This document shows, piece after piece, positions 15,470 through 24,738 of a stretch of 64,000 nucleotides of DNA. Numbering within the stretch: position 1 is the first letter of the stretch; the number at the start of each line of letters is the position of its first letter. Below the pieces are notes generated by a model. That model ran no database searches. It saw only the letters and a list, made by a program, of their open reading frames with translations, and was not told the DNA's origin. Source of the stretch: Streptomyces microflavus (GTDB taxonomy: Bacteria; Actinomycetota; Actinomycetes; Streptomycetales; Streptomycetaceae); assembly GCF_014650075.1 (NCBI RefSeq), contig NZ_BMUG01000009.1:186001-250000 (forward strand), written 5' to 3'. The position numbers and the translations under genes were made by a program.

Positions 15470-16851
15470 TCACGGGGATGACAAGTGGGGGGTGGGGGCG
15501 GAGGCCGGGACGCGTGCGGTGCCCGGGGCGGGCGCAAACGGAGGCGGGGGCGTCGACGGTGGCGCCAGTGCCGCCAGCGGGAGTTCCACCCGTACCTCCG
15601 TCCCCCTCTCCGCCTTGCCCCTGCCGATCCGGATCCGGGCTCCGATCGAGGCCGCGCGTTCCACCATGCCGACCAGGCCGAAGTGGCCCGCCCGGCGCAG
15701 GCCCTCCAAGGTGGTGCCGGCGGGGAGGCCGCGGCCGTCGTCGTACACGCTCACGCGCAGCACATCGCCCTTCACCCCGGCCAGGACCACCAGGTAGGTG
15801 GGGCCCGCGTGGCGGTTCGCGTTCTCCAGGGCCTCCGAGGCGACCGTGAGGAGCTGGCGGGCCACCGCCTGGGGGATGGGGGGAACCGGGGTGTCCTCGC
15901 CGAGCCTGCGGAACGTGGCCGTCACCGGGTGGCGGCCGTGAAGTCCGCCGCCTGGGCCGCCAGTTCGGTGATGACGTCCACGCCGCCCTCCAGGCCCTGC
16001 TCCCTCCGCAGGTCCGTGAGCAGTTCCCTGGACTCGGCGGCCGCCCGGCGCGCGGCCCGCGCCACCAGGCCCGCCTGGTGCCTCACCGTCGGCGGGTCCA
16101 TGCGGTCGGCCGAGCAGGCCAGACCGTCGGCCGCCAGGGCCAGGCCGTGCAGGGTCTTGGCCACCGAGTCGTGCATCTCCCTCGCCAGGCGGGTGCGTTC
16201 GCCCTCCACCGCCTCGTTCACCGCCAGCCGCGCCCGGGTCTCGGTGAGCGCCTGGGTGGCCGTCCCGAACCGCAGGAGCAGGTTGCGCAGGGTGACCCCC
16301 ACCGCCCCGGCGATCACGCAGAAGCCGGGGAGGAGGAGGCCGGTGGCGCCACCCGCCTCCAGCTTCGGGACACTCGCGTACACGCCGAAGACGATCACCA
16401 CCTGGAGCGCCGCGAAGACCGCCGCCCCGCGCCAGCCCTGGACCAGGCCCGCCAGCAGCGGGGTGCAGACCGTGACGTACGCGAGGGTCGACTCGGGGGT
16501 CGCCGTGATCAGCAGCAGCGAGCCGAAGAGCGCGTCGACGGCGAGCAGCCAGGGGTGGCGCAGGAGGACCGGGCCGAAGCGTTCCCAGTCGCGGAACAGG
16601 ACGTACGAGCCCATGAAGGTGGCCAGGACCGCCGAGCCGATGAACCAGGTGGGCAGGCCGGGGGCGGTGTGGCCGATGGCGTACGGGGTCGCTATCGCGA
16701 TCATCGCCAGGCGGAAGCCGAAGACCTGGCGGCACATGGCCTGGAGGGCGTTGACCTGGATGGCGAAGGCCGGGGCGGCCGGGGTGCCGGTGTGCGCCCG
16801 GGTCAGGTCCGCGGTCAGGCCGGGGTGGGAGCCGCTCAGTTGGTATGCCAT
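15470..16851 (-). pseudogene. Sensor histidine kinase split by a frame change (HisKA_3 part + HATPase part)
   Basis: First part 16851-15922 (309 residues): about five membrane helices, then a HisKA_3 dimerisation domain with H227 in TRLAREMHDSVAKTL. It stops at TGA (15922-15924). The HATPase_c half continues in the -1 frame to 15470: N box EALENANRHAG, G1 YDDGRGL, G2 HFGLVGMVERA, then a Pro-rich tail. The homologous reading switches frames around 15925-15931, equivalent to loss of one base. A GTG at 15925 overlaps the stop as GTGA, so the two halves could also be made as separate coupled polypeptides, but no good ribosome-binding site is seen. Sequencing error is a third possibility. Confidence 0.7.
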
Positions 16852-16902
16852 GTTCCTGTCACCTCCGGCTCATTCCCTGTAAGACCCCGCGGCCTCCGCC
16901 GT

Positions 16903-16992
16903 GCCTGCAGTTCCCGCCATGCCTGCCGTTCCCGCTGTGTCTGCCGTTCCTGCCGTGTCCGCCGTTCCTGTCGTCCCCATCCCTGCCGCCGT
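16903..16992. repeat. 18-bp tandem repeat, five copies
   Basis: Degenerate units of GCCTGCCGTTCCCGCCGT type with an 18-bp period at 16903, 16921, 16939, 16957 and 16975, ending next to the TGA stop (TCA at 16998) of tadC. The array fills most of the gap between tadC and the histidine kinase start. Confidence 0.8.
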
Positions 16993-16997
16993 TCATG

Positions 16998-17885
16998 TCA
17001 GCCGCCCGTGAGAAACGAGAAGTCGACATCGGCCCCGTACACGAAACCGACCGTGAGGAGAACGAGCGTGCCGGGCAGGAGGAACGACGTCACCGCGAAC
17101 GTCGCCTTGGGGACCGCCTTGGCGGCCTTGCGGCGGGCGTTCTGGGCGTCGGTGCGGCGCATGTCGTTGGCGATCTGGATGAGCGTCTCGACGATGGGGG
17201 CGCCGAGCTCCTCGCCCTGCTGGAGCGTGGTGACGAACATCGCCACCTGCTCCGAGTCGTTGCGTCTGCGCAGCTCCTCGAAGGCCTGGCGGCGGCTGAC
17301 GCCCATGTCCATCTGCCGGAGCGTGATGCGCAGTTCGTCGGACCAGGGGCCCTCGTACTTCTCCGCCACCCGGTCCAGCGCCTGCCGGAAGCCGAGTCCG
17401 GCGGAGACGACGACGGCCAGGACGTCGAGGAAGTCCGGCAGGGTGCGTTCGATGTGCTCGCGGCGGACCCGGATCGCGGACCAGATCCCCGCCTCCACCC
17501 AGAACAGGCCGAACGCGACCATCAGGAGAGCCAGGAAGAGCTGGCCCCGCAGGAGCATCGAGAAGGCGCCCAGGAGGCCGAGCGCGCCGTAGACCGCGCG
17601 GCGGGCCGCGTAACGGTCGATGGTGAGGCCGCCCGGGTTTCCGGCCAGGTCGATCTGGCGGCGCTTCTTGTTGACCGCCTTGGGGCCCATCATCCGCAGC
17701 ACCATCGGGGCCCAGCGGATGCCGAGCCGGTCGATGCCGGAGCCCACCGCGCTGGTGCGCGAGGAGCCGGATTCGAGCGCGATGGCCAGGTCCACGGGCA
17801 GTTCGGCGTCGGCCCGGTACATCCGGATGCCGTGGATGGCTCCGTAGACGGCGAGTCCGACGACCAGGGCCAGCAGCAGGTCCAT
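16998..17885 (-). CDS. tadC: TadC-like pilus assembly membrane protein (T2SS F family)
   Basis: 295 residues, inner-membrane platform protein of the Tad/Flp pilus. Hydrophobic segments at about 2-20, 98-112, 115-133 and near the C-terminus (about 258-283) enclose the T2SSF domain: RTLPDFLDVLAVVVSAGLGF, LRQMDMGVSRRQAFEELRRR and ETLIQIANDMRRTDAQNARRK. It works with TadB and the TadA ATPase to extrude pilin. The start ATG at 17885 lies 58 bp from tadB. Confidence 0.88.
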   Translation of the reverse strand: MDLLLALVVGLAVYGAIHGIRMYRADAELPVDLAIALESGSSRTSAVGSGIDRLGIRWAPMVLRMMGPKAVNKKRRQIDLAGNPGGLTIDRYAARRAVYGALGLLGAFSMLLRGQLFLALLMVAFGLFWVEAGIWSAIRVRREHIERTLPDFLDVLAVVVSAGLGFRQALDRVAEKYEGPWSDELRITLRQMDMGVSRRQAFEELRRRNDSEQVAMFVTTLQQGEELGAPIVETLIQIANDMRRTDAQNARRKAAKAVPKATFAVTSFLLPGTLVLLTVGFVYGADVDFSFLTGG

Positions 17886-17943
17886 TTCCGTCCCCCTTCC
17901 TTCTTTGTGGTCTCTTCCGGTGTCTGCCGATGTCCTGCCGGCG

Positions 17944-18888
17944 TCAGACGTCGATACGGGACAGGCGGCGGATGACCACGAACCCGATCGCGTACAGGGC
18001 GATGGCCACGACCACCGCGGCCTGGCCGATGAAGGCGCCCGTCATGCGGTCGAGGGCGCCGGGCATGACCGCGTTCATCAGGAGCATCGCGCCGACGCCG
18101 AAGGCCGGTACGGCGTAGGCGGTGACGGTGACTTGGGAGAGCTGGGTCTTGACCTCGCGGCGGGTCTCCTTGCGCTCCTCCAGCGTCTCGGTGAGGTTGC
18201 GCAGCGAGCTGACGACCGTACCGCCCGCCCGGTTGGAGAGGACCAGCGTCGTGACGAGGACGACGAGTTCGCGTGAGGGCAGCCGGTCGGTCAGTTCGCT
18301 CAGCGCCTCGTCCAGCGGTTCGCCGACCGCAAGCCGCCTCGCCACCCTCGCCAGCTCCTCGCCCGCCGGGTCCTCCAGCTCCTCGGCGGCCATGGAGAGC
18401 GCGGTGCGCAGGGCCAGGCCCGCCTGGGTGGCGTTGGCCAGGATGCGGGAGAGCTCGGGGAGCTGGTTGATGAAGCGCTCGGTGCGTTTGGTCCGCTGCC
18501 AGTTGAGGAAGGCGTTGGTGCCCCAGAGGCCGATCAGCGCGGCGACCGGGCCGAAGAAGGCGGCGAGCATGGAGGAGGCGATCATCCACAGCCCGGCCAT
18601 CGCGACCAGGGCGTAGACGAAGAACTCGCCGGGGGTGAGCTCCATACCGGTCGCCGCGAGCTTCAGCTCCAGCTTCCGGCCGAGCGCGGTGGCCCGCAGC
18701 CGGCGGTCCAGGCCCTTGAACCGGCGGTGCCGGCCCGTCTCGGGGACCTGCCCGACGTGGGAGAGCCGTTCGACGAGGGCGTCGCGGTCGGCCTTGCCGC
18801 CGGAGTAGGCGTACAGGCCCATCACGCCGAGCACGCAGGCGACCAGCGTGACGCCGACGGTGACCAGGGGGAGGTTGACGTTGTCCAT
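17944..18888 (-). CDS. tadB: TadB-like pilus assembly membrane protein (T2SS F family)
   Basis: 314 residues, paralogue and partner of TadC. N-terminal membrane segment (5-27), basic linker, two central membrane segments (about 90-123), T2SSF domain ERFINQLPELSRILANATQA, AGGTVVSSLRNLTETLEER and two C-terminal membrane segments. The start ATG at 18888 is 10 bp after the end of tadA, as in an operon. Confidence 0.88.
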   Translation of the reverse strand: MDNVNLPLVTVGVTLVACVLGVMGLYAYSGGKADRDALVERLSHVGQVPETGRHRRFKGLDRRLRATALGRKLELKLAATGMELTPGEFFVYALVAMAGLWMIASSMLAAFFGPVAALIGLWGTNAFLNWQRTKRTERFINQLPELSRILANATQAGLALRTALSMAAEELEDPAGEELARVARRLAVGEPLDEALSELTDRLPSRELVVLVTTLVLSNRAGGTVVSSLRNLTETLEERKETRREVKTQLSQVTVTAYAVPAFGVGAMLLMNAVMPGALDRMTGAFIGQAAVVVAIALYAIGFVVIRRLSRIDV

Positions 18889-18898
18889 GGCTCGGTAC

Positions 18899-20210
18899 CT
18901 AGTTGGCCTCTCGGATGGCGAGATGTTCGGCGCTCTCGGCGATACCGAACGCCTGCGGAATGGGCTGGCTCGCCATGTAGAGGCGGTCGGCGATCTTGCG
19001 GGGCAGCGGCAGGTACTGGAAGTGGCCGTGGATCCGGCCGTCGGACGCCATGGGCTGCCCGTTGAACCGGGCCACCGTGACGATCCGGTACGGGTCGCGG
19101 CCGTGCGAGTCGAGGACCGCGATCTCGGTGATCTTCCTGGTGCCGTCGGCGTGCCGGGTGAGCTGGACGATCACGTCGACGGCGCTGTTGATCTGGTCGT
19201 GCAGCGCCTCGAAGGGGATCTCCACCTCGGACATCGAGGCCAGGGTCTGCAGACGCATCAGCGCGTCCTCGGCGTTGTTGGCGTGGACGGTGGCGAGCGA
19301 TCCGTCGTGACCGGTGGACATCGCCTGGAGCATGTCGAGCGACTCGCCGCCTCGGACCTCACCTACGACAGTTGCGGACCAGGTCACGGATGGTGATCTG
19401 GCCCTTGCCCTCGACGTTGGCCGGGCGGGACTCCAGCCGGATCACATGGCTCTGCTGGAGCTGGAGTTCGGCGGAGTCCTCGATGGTGACGATGCGCTCG
19501 GTGTTCGGGATGAGGCCGGAGAGCGCGTTGAGGAGCGTCGTCTTTCCGGTGCCGGTGGCGCCCGAGACGATGATGTTGAGCTTGGCCTGGACGAGACCGG
19601 CCAGCAGGATCAGCATCTGCTCGTCCAGCGAACCGAAGCCGATCATCTCCTGGAGGGTGAAGGAGCGCGGGAAGCGGCGGATGGTGAGGGTGGCGCCGGT
19701 CAGCGACAGCGGCGGGATGATCACGTTGACACGTTCGCCGCTGGGCAGCCGTGCGTCGACCATCGGATTCGACTCGTCCACCCGGCGGTTGACGGTCGAC
19801 ACGATGCGTTCGATGGTCTGCATCAGCTGCTCGTGGGAGCCGAAGCGCAGGGGCAGTTGCTCGACCTTGCCGCTGCGCTCGACGAAGATCTGGTCCGGGC
19901 CGTTCACCATGATCTCGGTGATCGACGCGTCCTCCAGGAGCGGTTCCAGGATGCCGAGGCCGAGGGCCTCGTCCACGACCCGCCGGATCAGCTGCGAGCG
20001 CTCCACGGTGGAGAGGACCGGGCCCTCACGGCTGATGATGTGGCCGAGTACGCGTTCCAGGCGGGCCCGCCGGTCGGCGGCGGCCAGCGAGGACATCTCC
20101 GCGAGGTCGATCTCCTCCAGCAGTTTGGCCCGGTAGGTGGCCACCATGTGGCTGTCCTCCCGTGCGCCGCCGTGTTCGTCCGGGGCGGTCATGCGTGCCC
20201 GCAGGCTCAT
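18899..20210 (-). pseudogene. tadA: TadA/CpaF secretion ATPase gene with internal deletion and frameshift
   Basis: ATPase that powers Flp pilus assembly. The first frame (20210-19359) codes residues 1-283 with Walker A GATGTGKTT (217-225) and an Asp-box-like IVTIEDSAELQLQQ, then ends abnormally as IRDLVRNCRR-stop. The rest of the family sequence (VGEVRGGESLDMLQAMSTGH, the HANN His box, to the C-terminus) resumes in another frame down to 18899. In relatives, LVRNSLRMRPDRIVVGE is continuous; here AAC is followed by one base and then GTCGTAGGTGAG, so about 26 bp are missing at 19370, including the Walker-B-proximal RPDRI segment. If real, the ATPase cannot be made. An assembly or sequencing error in GC-rich DNA cannot be excluded. 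Confidence 0.8.
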
Positions 20211-20273
20211 CTGCGTAACTCTCCTCGGTGTCGCGGAATGCTGCTGGGTCCGGCCGGCCTGTGCCGTGGGCGG

Positions 20274-20669
20274 CTATTCGCGCGGCATCGTGGCGCTCCG
20301 CTTCGCCCACCAGCCGTCCAGGCCCGGGACCACGGAGGGGACCCTGACCTGGACCGTGGCGGTGATGTCCTGGCCGCCGCGCTGGCTGTATCGGAACCCG
20401 CCGTCGCTCAGCCAGCCGCTCACCGCGCTGCGGGCCGTCGACCGCGGGTCGCCGTGGGCGTCGTAGCTGGCCGCCGTACGGGCTCCGGCACGGGCGGCCG
20501 TGCCCGCCTGGTTGGCGGCGTACGCGGCGAGGCCGAGCTGGAGGGCGCCCATCGCGACGAGGAGCAGCAGGGGGAGGAAGCCGAGGTACTCCAGGGCGAC
20601 CTGGCCGCGGTCGCGGCCCTTCCCGGCCGGCCCGGACCGGATGCGTGCGCTGTACGGCAGGGTCGTCAT
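20274..20669 (-). CDS. TadE-like pseudopilin
   Basis: 131 residues from the ATG at 20669 (a GTG one codon upstream at 20672 is also possible). GGAGG is well placed before it. The TadE signature is RDRGQVALEYLGFLPLLLLV: prepilin-type cleavage site with Glu at +5 of a hydrophobic helix. A short extracellular part follows (AANQAGTAARAGARTAAS, VQVRVPSVVPGLDGW). It directly follows the other TadE-like gene, with stop and start adjacent. Expected to be cleaved by the prepilin peptidase and to act in pilus assembly. Confidence 0.85.
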   Translation of the reverse strand: MTTLPYSARIRSGPAGKGRDRGQVALEYLGFLPLLLLVAMGALQLGLAAYAANQAGTAARAGARTAASYDAHGDPRSTARSAVSGWLSDGGFRYSQRGGQDITATVQVRVPSVVPGLDGWWAKRSATMPRE

Positions 20670-20672
20670 CAC

Positions 20673-21098
20673 TCAGTCCTCCAGCGCCGATCCGGCTTCG
20701 CCGTCGATGTCGATGTCCAGGTCGAAGAGGCCGGGGACCAGTACCGGGACCTTGAGCGTCACCTTCGCCTCGTACAGGTCCGAGCCCCGGGTGCAGCTCA
20801 CCCGGGCCGCACCCGACCAGGCGTCGGGCAGGTCCTCCAGCGCCCCCGCCCGGCAGGCCGCCCCGGCCCCGTACTCCGCTCCGCTGCCCTTGCGCGCGCC
20901 CACGTCCGCCGCGTTGCCCGCGAGGCTGAACGTGTAGCCGATCAGGGCGCACTCCCAGAGCACCAGCATGATCAGGATGATGAAGGGGGTCATGCCCAGG
21001 AACTCGACCGCGGTCTGCCCGCGGTCGCGGTTCCGGCCCTCACGCAGCGCGGTGATCCGCCCCCGTATGCCGCTGCGAGCCGTCCTTGTGGTGGTCAT
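20673..21098 (-). CDS. TadE-like pseudopilin
   Basis: 141 residues. Basic N-terminus, then RNRDRGQTAVEFLGMTPFII (TadE-type motif with Glu at +5), a membrane helix, and an external domain with two Cys (CRAGALEDL, VSCTRGSD) that probably form a disulfide. It lies between cpaE (3 bp gap) and the second tadE-like gene. Start ATG at 21098. Confidence 0.87.
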   Translation of the reverse strand: MTTTRTARSGIRGRITALREGRNRDRGQTAVEFLGMTPFIILIMLVLWECALIGYTFSLAGNAADVGARKGSGAEYGAGAACRAGALEDLPDAWSGAARVSCTRGSDLYEAKVTLKVPVLVPGLFDLDIDIDGEAGSALED

Positions 21099-21101
21099 CG
21101 C

Positions 21102-22403
21102 TCAACGTGTCCCCTCAGCGTCTGCGGGCCCGCCACGCCGGCGGCGCGGGAGTCCGATCGAGCCCCGGTCGTTCTTGAAGGTGCCGCTGTTCCTCTTGGC
21201 GAGTACGCCGCCGGACTTCTTGGCGGTCGCGCTCGCCTTGACGATGCCCAGCTCTCCGGCCAGGCCCCACAGGGCCTGCTTGACCGTGCTCTTGGCGTCC
21301 AGTTCGTGCAGGCGGCCGGAGTCGATGGACGCCTGGAGCTCCTTGAAGTTGGCGGGGACCGCCGCGTTGGCGACCCGGGTGCCGGTGATCTTCTGGATCA
21401 GGGGCGGCTGGATCTCGGTGTTGCGGGTGAAGCGGTTGACGAGGGTGACGGTCTCCTCGGCCTTGCGGATCTGGAGCCGTTCCCACATCCGTACGATGCG
21501 TTTCGCGCCGCGCACCGCGACCACGTCGGGGGTCGTCACCAGCAGGGCGACATCGGCCATCTCGATGGCGGCCGCGTTGGCCCCGTTCATCTGCCCGCCG
21601 CAGTCGATGACGACGATCTCGTACCGGGAGCGCAGGGCGCTGACGATCTGGCGGGACGAGCGGTCGCTGACCTCCTCGCCGCGTTCGCCCTCGCCGGGGG
21701 CGAGCAGCAGGGCGAGGCCGGTGGAGTGGGAGAAGACGGCGTCGGCGAGCACCCGGGGCGAGATGTCGGTGATCAGGGCGAGGTCGACGAGGGAGCGCCG
21801 GAACTGTACGTCGAGGAACGAGGCGATGTCGCCGGTCTGGAGGTCCATGTCGACCAGGGCGACCGTGTGGCCCGACGCCTGGGCGGCGAGGGCGAGCTGG
21901 ATGGCGGTGACGGTGGCGCCGACGCCGCCCTTGGCTCCGGTGACCGTGACGACCGTGCCGCCGGGGCCGGTGAAGACGTCGCCCGCGGAGGAGAGGTGGC
22001 GGCGTACGCCGGTCGACCACTGGGCCGCGGCCTGGACCCGGTTGGCGAGCTCCTCGTAACCCACCGGCAGGGTCACCAGGCCGCGGGCGCCGGAGTCCAT
22101 GGCGTCGGCGAAGAGGTGGGGGCTGGCGTCCGTGGTGATCATGACGACCCCGACGGAGGGGAACCGCAGGGACACCTCCCGGATCAGCTCCAGGGCGGGG
22201 ACCGGGCCGATCCGCTCGTGCACCAGCACCACTTCGGGCAGCTCGTCGAGGGCCTCGCCCGCAAGCCGGGCCAGGGTGTCGATCAGCTGCGTCGAGTCGC
22301 CGACCGGAGTGGCCGGTTCGGCGTCGGGGAGCTGGCTGAGCAGGGTGGTGACGGAGCGGGCCGCGTCGGGGTCGCCCACGGCAGGGAGGATTCTGGTGGT
22401 CAT
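21102..22403 (-). CDS. cpaE: CpaE/TadZ-like ParA-family ATPase
   Basis: 433 residues. N-terminal receiver-like domain without a clear phosphoacceptor (about 1-130), then a MinD/ParA-type ATPase with deviant Walker A VTGAKGGVGATVTA (156-164, Ala where Lys is common), Walker A' VALVDMDLQTGDIASF and YEIVVIDCGGQ. The C-terminal basic tail KNDRGSIGLPRRRRGG may contact membrane or protein partners. In Caulobacter and Aggregatibacter, CpaE/TadZ positions the pilus machine at the pole. Flanked by cpaB (7 bp) and tadE (3 bp), so cotranscribed. Confidence 0.88.
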   Translation of the reverse strand: MTTRILPAVGDPDAARSVTTLLSQLPDAEPATPVGDSTQLIDTLARLAGEALDELPEVVLVHERIGPVPALELIREVSLRFPSVGVVMITTDASPHLFADAMDSGARGLVTLPVGYEELANRVQAAAQWSTGVRRHLSSAGDVFTGPGGTVVTVTGAKGGVGATVTAIQLALAAQASGHTVALVDMDLQTGDIASFLDVQFRRSLVDLALITDISPRVLADAVFSHSTGLALLLAPGEGERGEEVSDRSSRQIVSALRSRYEIVVIDCGGQMNGANAAAIEMADVALLVTTPDVVAVRGAKRIVRMWERLQIRKAEETVTLVNRFTRNTEIQPPLIQKITGTRVANAAVPANFKELQASIDSGRLHELDAKSTVKQALWGLAGELGIVKASATAKKSGGVLAKRNSGTFKNDRGSIGLPRRRRGGPADAEGTR

Positions 22404-22410
22404 CCGATCC

Positions 22411-23127
22411 TCACTTGTCCTTGTCGAGCGTGTAGGTGCGGTCCCCCGGGCGGATGGTGCCGTCGCTGCCCGGGGCGACGAGGGCGAGCCGTACGTGCTC
22501 CGCGAAGGACTCGGCGTACGCGATGCGCTGGGTGTCCAGCGTGTTCAGGGCGAAGGTGATCGGCACGGCCTCGGTGACCTGGCTGCGGCGCTCGTCGCCG
22601 CTCGGGTTGAGGGCGGTGAGCTTGCCGACCTCCAGCACCTTGGCGTTGGAGACGATGACCTTGGACTGGGCGGGTTCGCCGTTCTCCCGCTGCTGCTCTC
22701 CGGCGAAGGTGGCGTAGATGTTGACCGTGGCGCCCGGTGTGATCTTGCCCGCGACGCCGGTGGCGGCGTCGATCATGATGGCGATCTCCTGCTCACCGGC
22801 GCGGAGTTCGGGTTTGCGCACCATCATGTCCGACTGGAGGAGCGAGCCCGCGCGGAGCTCGGTGACGGCGATCTTCCCCTCGACCTCCCGCAGGTCGGTC
22901 ACGGCGTTCTCCGAGAGCCACCGCTTGGGCATCGTGATCTTCTCGAACTGACCGCTGCGCAGGGCCGTGTACGGGGCCACGCCGGATTTCAGCTGATAGG
23001 CGGTGACTTCGGGTCCCACCTTGGAGTTCACATCGCTGATCACCGAGAGCACGCCGGCGAAGGCACCGAAGGCACACAGGACCGACAGGAGCAGGAGTAT
23101 CACGCCGCGGCGCTGGCGGGAGTTCAT
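22411..23127 (-). CDS. cpaB: CpaB/RcpC-like pilus assembly protein (SAF domain)
   Basis: 238 residues. Single N-terminal membrane segment (8-28), SAF domain about 45-110 (KITMPKRWLSENAVTDLREV, GKIAVTELRAGSLLQSDMM) and an RcpC-type domain (AIMIDAATGVAGKITPGATV, NIYATF). CpaB proteins bind the cell-wall face of the Tad apparatus. Start ATG at 23127. An 18-bp palindrome separates it from the preceding gene. Confidence 0.87.
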   Translation of the reverse strand: MNSRQRRGVILLLLSVLCAFGAFAGVLSVISDVNSKVGPEVTAYQLKSGVAPYTALRSGQFEKITMPKRWLSENAVTDLREVEGKIAVTELRAGSLLQSDMMVRKPELRAGEQEIAIMIDAATGVAGKITPGATVNIYATFAGEQQRENGEPAQSKVIVSNAKVLEVGKLTALNPSGDERRSQVTEAVPITFALNTLDTQRIAYAESFAEHVRLALVAPGSDGTIRPGDRTYTLDKDK

Positions 23128-23203
23128 GGGCCGGACAACCTCGTTCGAATCGGATGCGTGGGGCAGCGGACAGAGGGATGTGCGGTGAGGCGGTACGGGC
23201 CGG

Positions 23204-23221
23204 GGCCCGGGCGCCCGGGCC
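23204..23221. terminator. Short perfect palindrome, possible attenuator
   Basis: GGCCCGGGCGCCCGGGCC, self-complementary over 18 bp, in the 102-bp gap between the zinc-ribbon gene and cpaB. It may form a hairpin that limits readthrough into the tad genes; without a loop or T tract the assignment is weak. Confidence 0.35.
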
Positions 23222-23229
23222 GGGCGGGC

Positions 23230-24114
23230 CTAGGGGCCGGAGGACTGGCCGGCTTCCAGCTGAAGGACACCGGTGGACGTCCTGCGGTTCTCGGGGGCGG
23301 CGAGCGGCGCGGAACAGAAGGCGCAGCGGTCGCCGATGAGCTCCATTTCGCACCAGTGGCACTTCTCCCGCCGGACGGAGCAGACCAGTTGGTAGAGCAT
23401 GGAGATGTCCGGGAGGTAGGCGGCGAACTCCACCAGCTTTCCCGTGCCCCACCAGCGCGGGGAGTCGGCGAGTACGCCCGTGTCGTGTACGGCCTGGACC
23501 TTCCAGGCGGGCACGAGGGTCTCCTGCACCCAGTCCGACTGCAACTGCCCTTTGGCGACGAGAAGATGCGTACGGAATCCCGGCCCGGCCAGCGGTTCGG
23601 CGTTCGGCCCCACTTTGATGAGCTGCGGTTCGGGCCCGGCGAGCACGGCGAACTGCGAGCCGGGGACCCAGGACTTGGCGTGGCTCTTGAGGCTGACCGG
23701 GACCCGGTCGAGTTTGGCGACGGAGTTGAGCAGGGCGCCCGCGTAGATGTAGTGGGACAGCAGCCGGGCGGCGGATGCGACCACCCCGGGGCTGAAGTCG
23801 CAGATGGACAGCTGCCGCAGCTGGCGCACCAGTACGGCCACGCCGAGGGGTGGCAGATCCACCTTGACCAGGGCGATCCGGTCGCTCTCCAGGACCGAGC
23901 GGATCGAGTGCAGGCGGCGTTCGTGCTCGGGCCGGATGCCGGACGGGTAGAGGGCGATCACATATCCGTGCTGTTCCAGCAGCAGATGCATGTCGCCGAT
24001 CGCCAGCTCCAGGGCCTGGGCCTCGGGGGCCTGGAGCAGGGCCGCGGTCGGTGTCTGCTGATCGGTGGGCGGCAGCACCAGATCTGCACTCGTCACTGCT
24101 ATTGCGGTCGGCAC
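23230..24114 (-). CDS. Tad-cluster protein with C-terminal zinc ribbon, function unknown
   Basis: 294 residues from the GTG at 24114; first gene of the minus-strand pilus cluster. No named family is recognised. Residues about 30-215 form a soluble alpha/beta domain (ALELAIGDMHLLLEQHGYVI, RIALVKVDLPPLGVAVLVRQL). The C-terminus holds CHWCEMELIGDRCAFC, a CxxC-x10-CxxC zinc ribbon near residue 250. Its constant location ahead of cpaB suggests a regulatory or assembly role in pilus biogenesis. Confidence 0.7.
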   Translation of the reverse strand: MPTAIAVTSADLVLPPTDQQTPTAALLQAPEAQALELAIGDMHLLLEQHGYVIALYPSGIRPEHERRLHSIRSVLESDRIALVKVDLPPLGVAVLVRQLRQLSICDFSPGVVASAARLLSHYIYAGALLNSVAKLDRVPVSLKSHAKSWVPGSQFAVLAGPEPQLIKVGPNAEPLAGPGFRTHLLVAKGQLQSDWVQETLVPAWKVQAVHDTGVLADSPRWWGTGKLVEFAAYLPDISMLYQLVCSVRREKCHWCEMELIGDRCAFCSAPLAAPENRRTSTGVLQLEAGQSSGP

Positions 24115-24738
24115 GCTCTTCCCCGTTCGGCTCCGGCCGTCGTCGAGACGTCGGCCGCAATCGCTCCTGCTCCGTGCTCCTGCCTCAGCACTTTAGCCAC
24201 GTCTCACCAGGCAGAGAACAGTTATCGGAGACCAGTGCGTCATCATGCGAACACCGTTCGTACGGGGGTCGGGTGCTAAACGGGATGAAATCGATTCCGG
24301 TCAACTTCGGCGCCGCTGCGGAGCGTTACCGAACCCACCATCCGGAATCCGGTCGGGTTTTCATTTCCGCACGTCAGGGCGGATACAGGAGCGTTCCGGA
24401 TCATTCCGGCGGGCCGTCTCCGTCACGGTACGAAGACCTTCAGCAAGATCACCCGTGCGGGTAGCGGAGGGACGGCGGCGGGTCACCTCCCGGCAAAGAA
24501 TCTCCGGCCCGGGACCCTCCGCCGAGGGCCCGGCGGGCAGCGCCGGAGCCTCCCGCGAGCACGGCCGGCCGACGCTTCGGGAGACCCTTTCGCTGCCAGA
24601 GGTCTTGACAACTTGATTGGTCTGGACCAGTTTATCCGCCAGCGGTGGCCACCGCTTCTGCTCCACATCGCACGGCCTTCCCCATCCCCGCCGCCGTGCA
24701 CTCCCGCCACGTACCACCAACTCCCCACGGAGGCCCAC
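24115..24738. other. Divergent intergenic region, 624 bp
   Basis: Lies between the start of the pilus cluster (minus) and the chitinase (plus). No gene is supported. It contains AT-richer patches (about 24186-24300) that could hold the tad promoter, and, near its right end, a TTGACA box and a DasR-type site (listed). The left half shows no repeat or hairpin that I can defend. Confidence 0.5.
24605..24631 (+). promoter_or_regulatory. Chitinase promoter with DasR-type site (dre)
   Basis: TTGACA at 24605-24610 is followed by the near-palindrome ATTGGTCTGGACCAGT (24616-24631), which fits the DasR-responsive element consensus ACTGGTCTAGACCA. DasR is the GntR repressor of chitin/N-acetylglucosamine genes in Streptomyces, relieved by glucosamine phosphates. 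The site would overlap the promoter spacer/-10 region, about 108 bp upstream of the chitinase start, suitable for repression. Confidence 0.75.

Noticed and set aside
21102..22403. Plasmid or chromosome partition ParA
   Set aside because: Position between cpaB and tadE, the receiver-like N-terminus and absence of parB identify it as CpaE/TadZ.
24115..24604. A short gene in the chitinase upstream region
   Set aside because: Open frames here are short, Arg/Ser-rich, lack ribosome-binding sites and show no recognised similarity.
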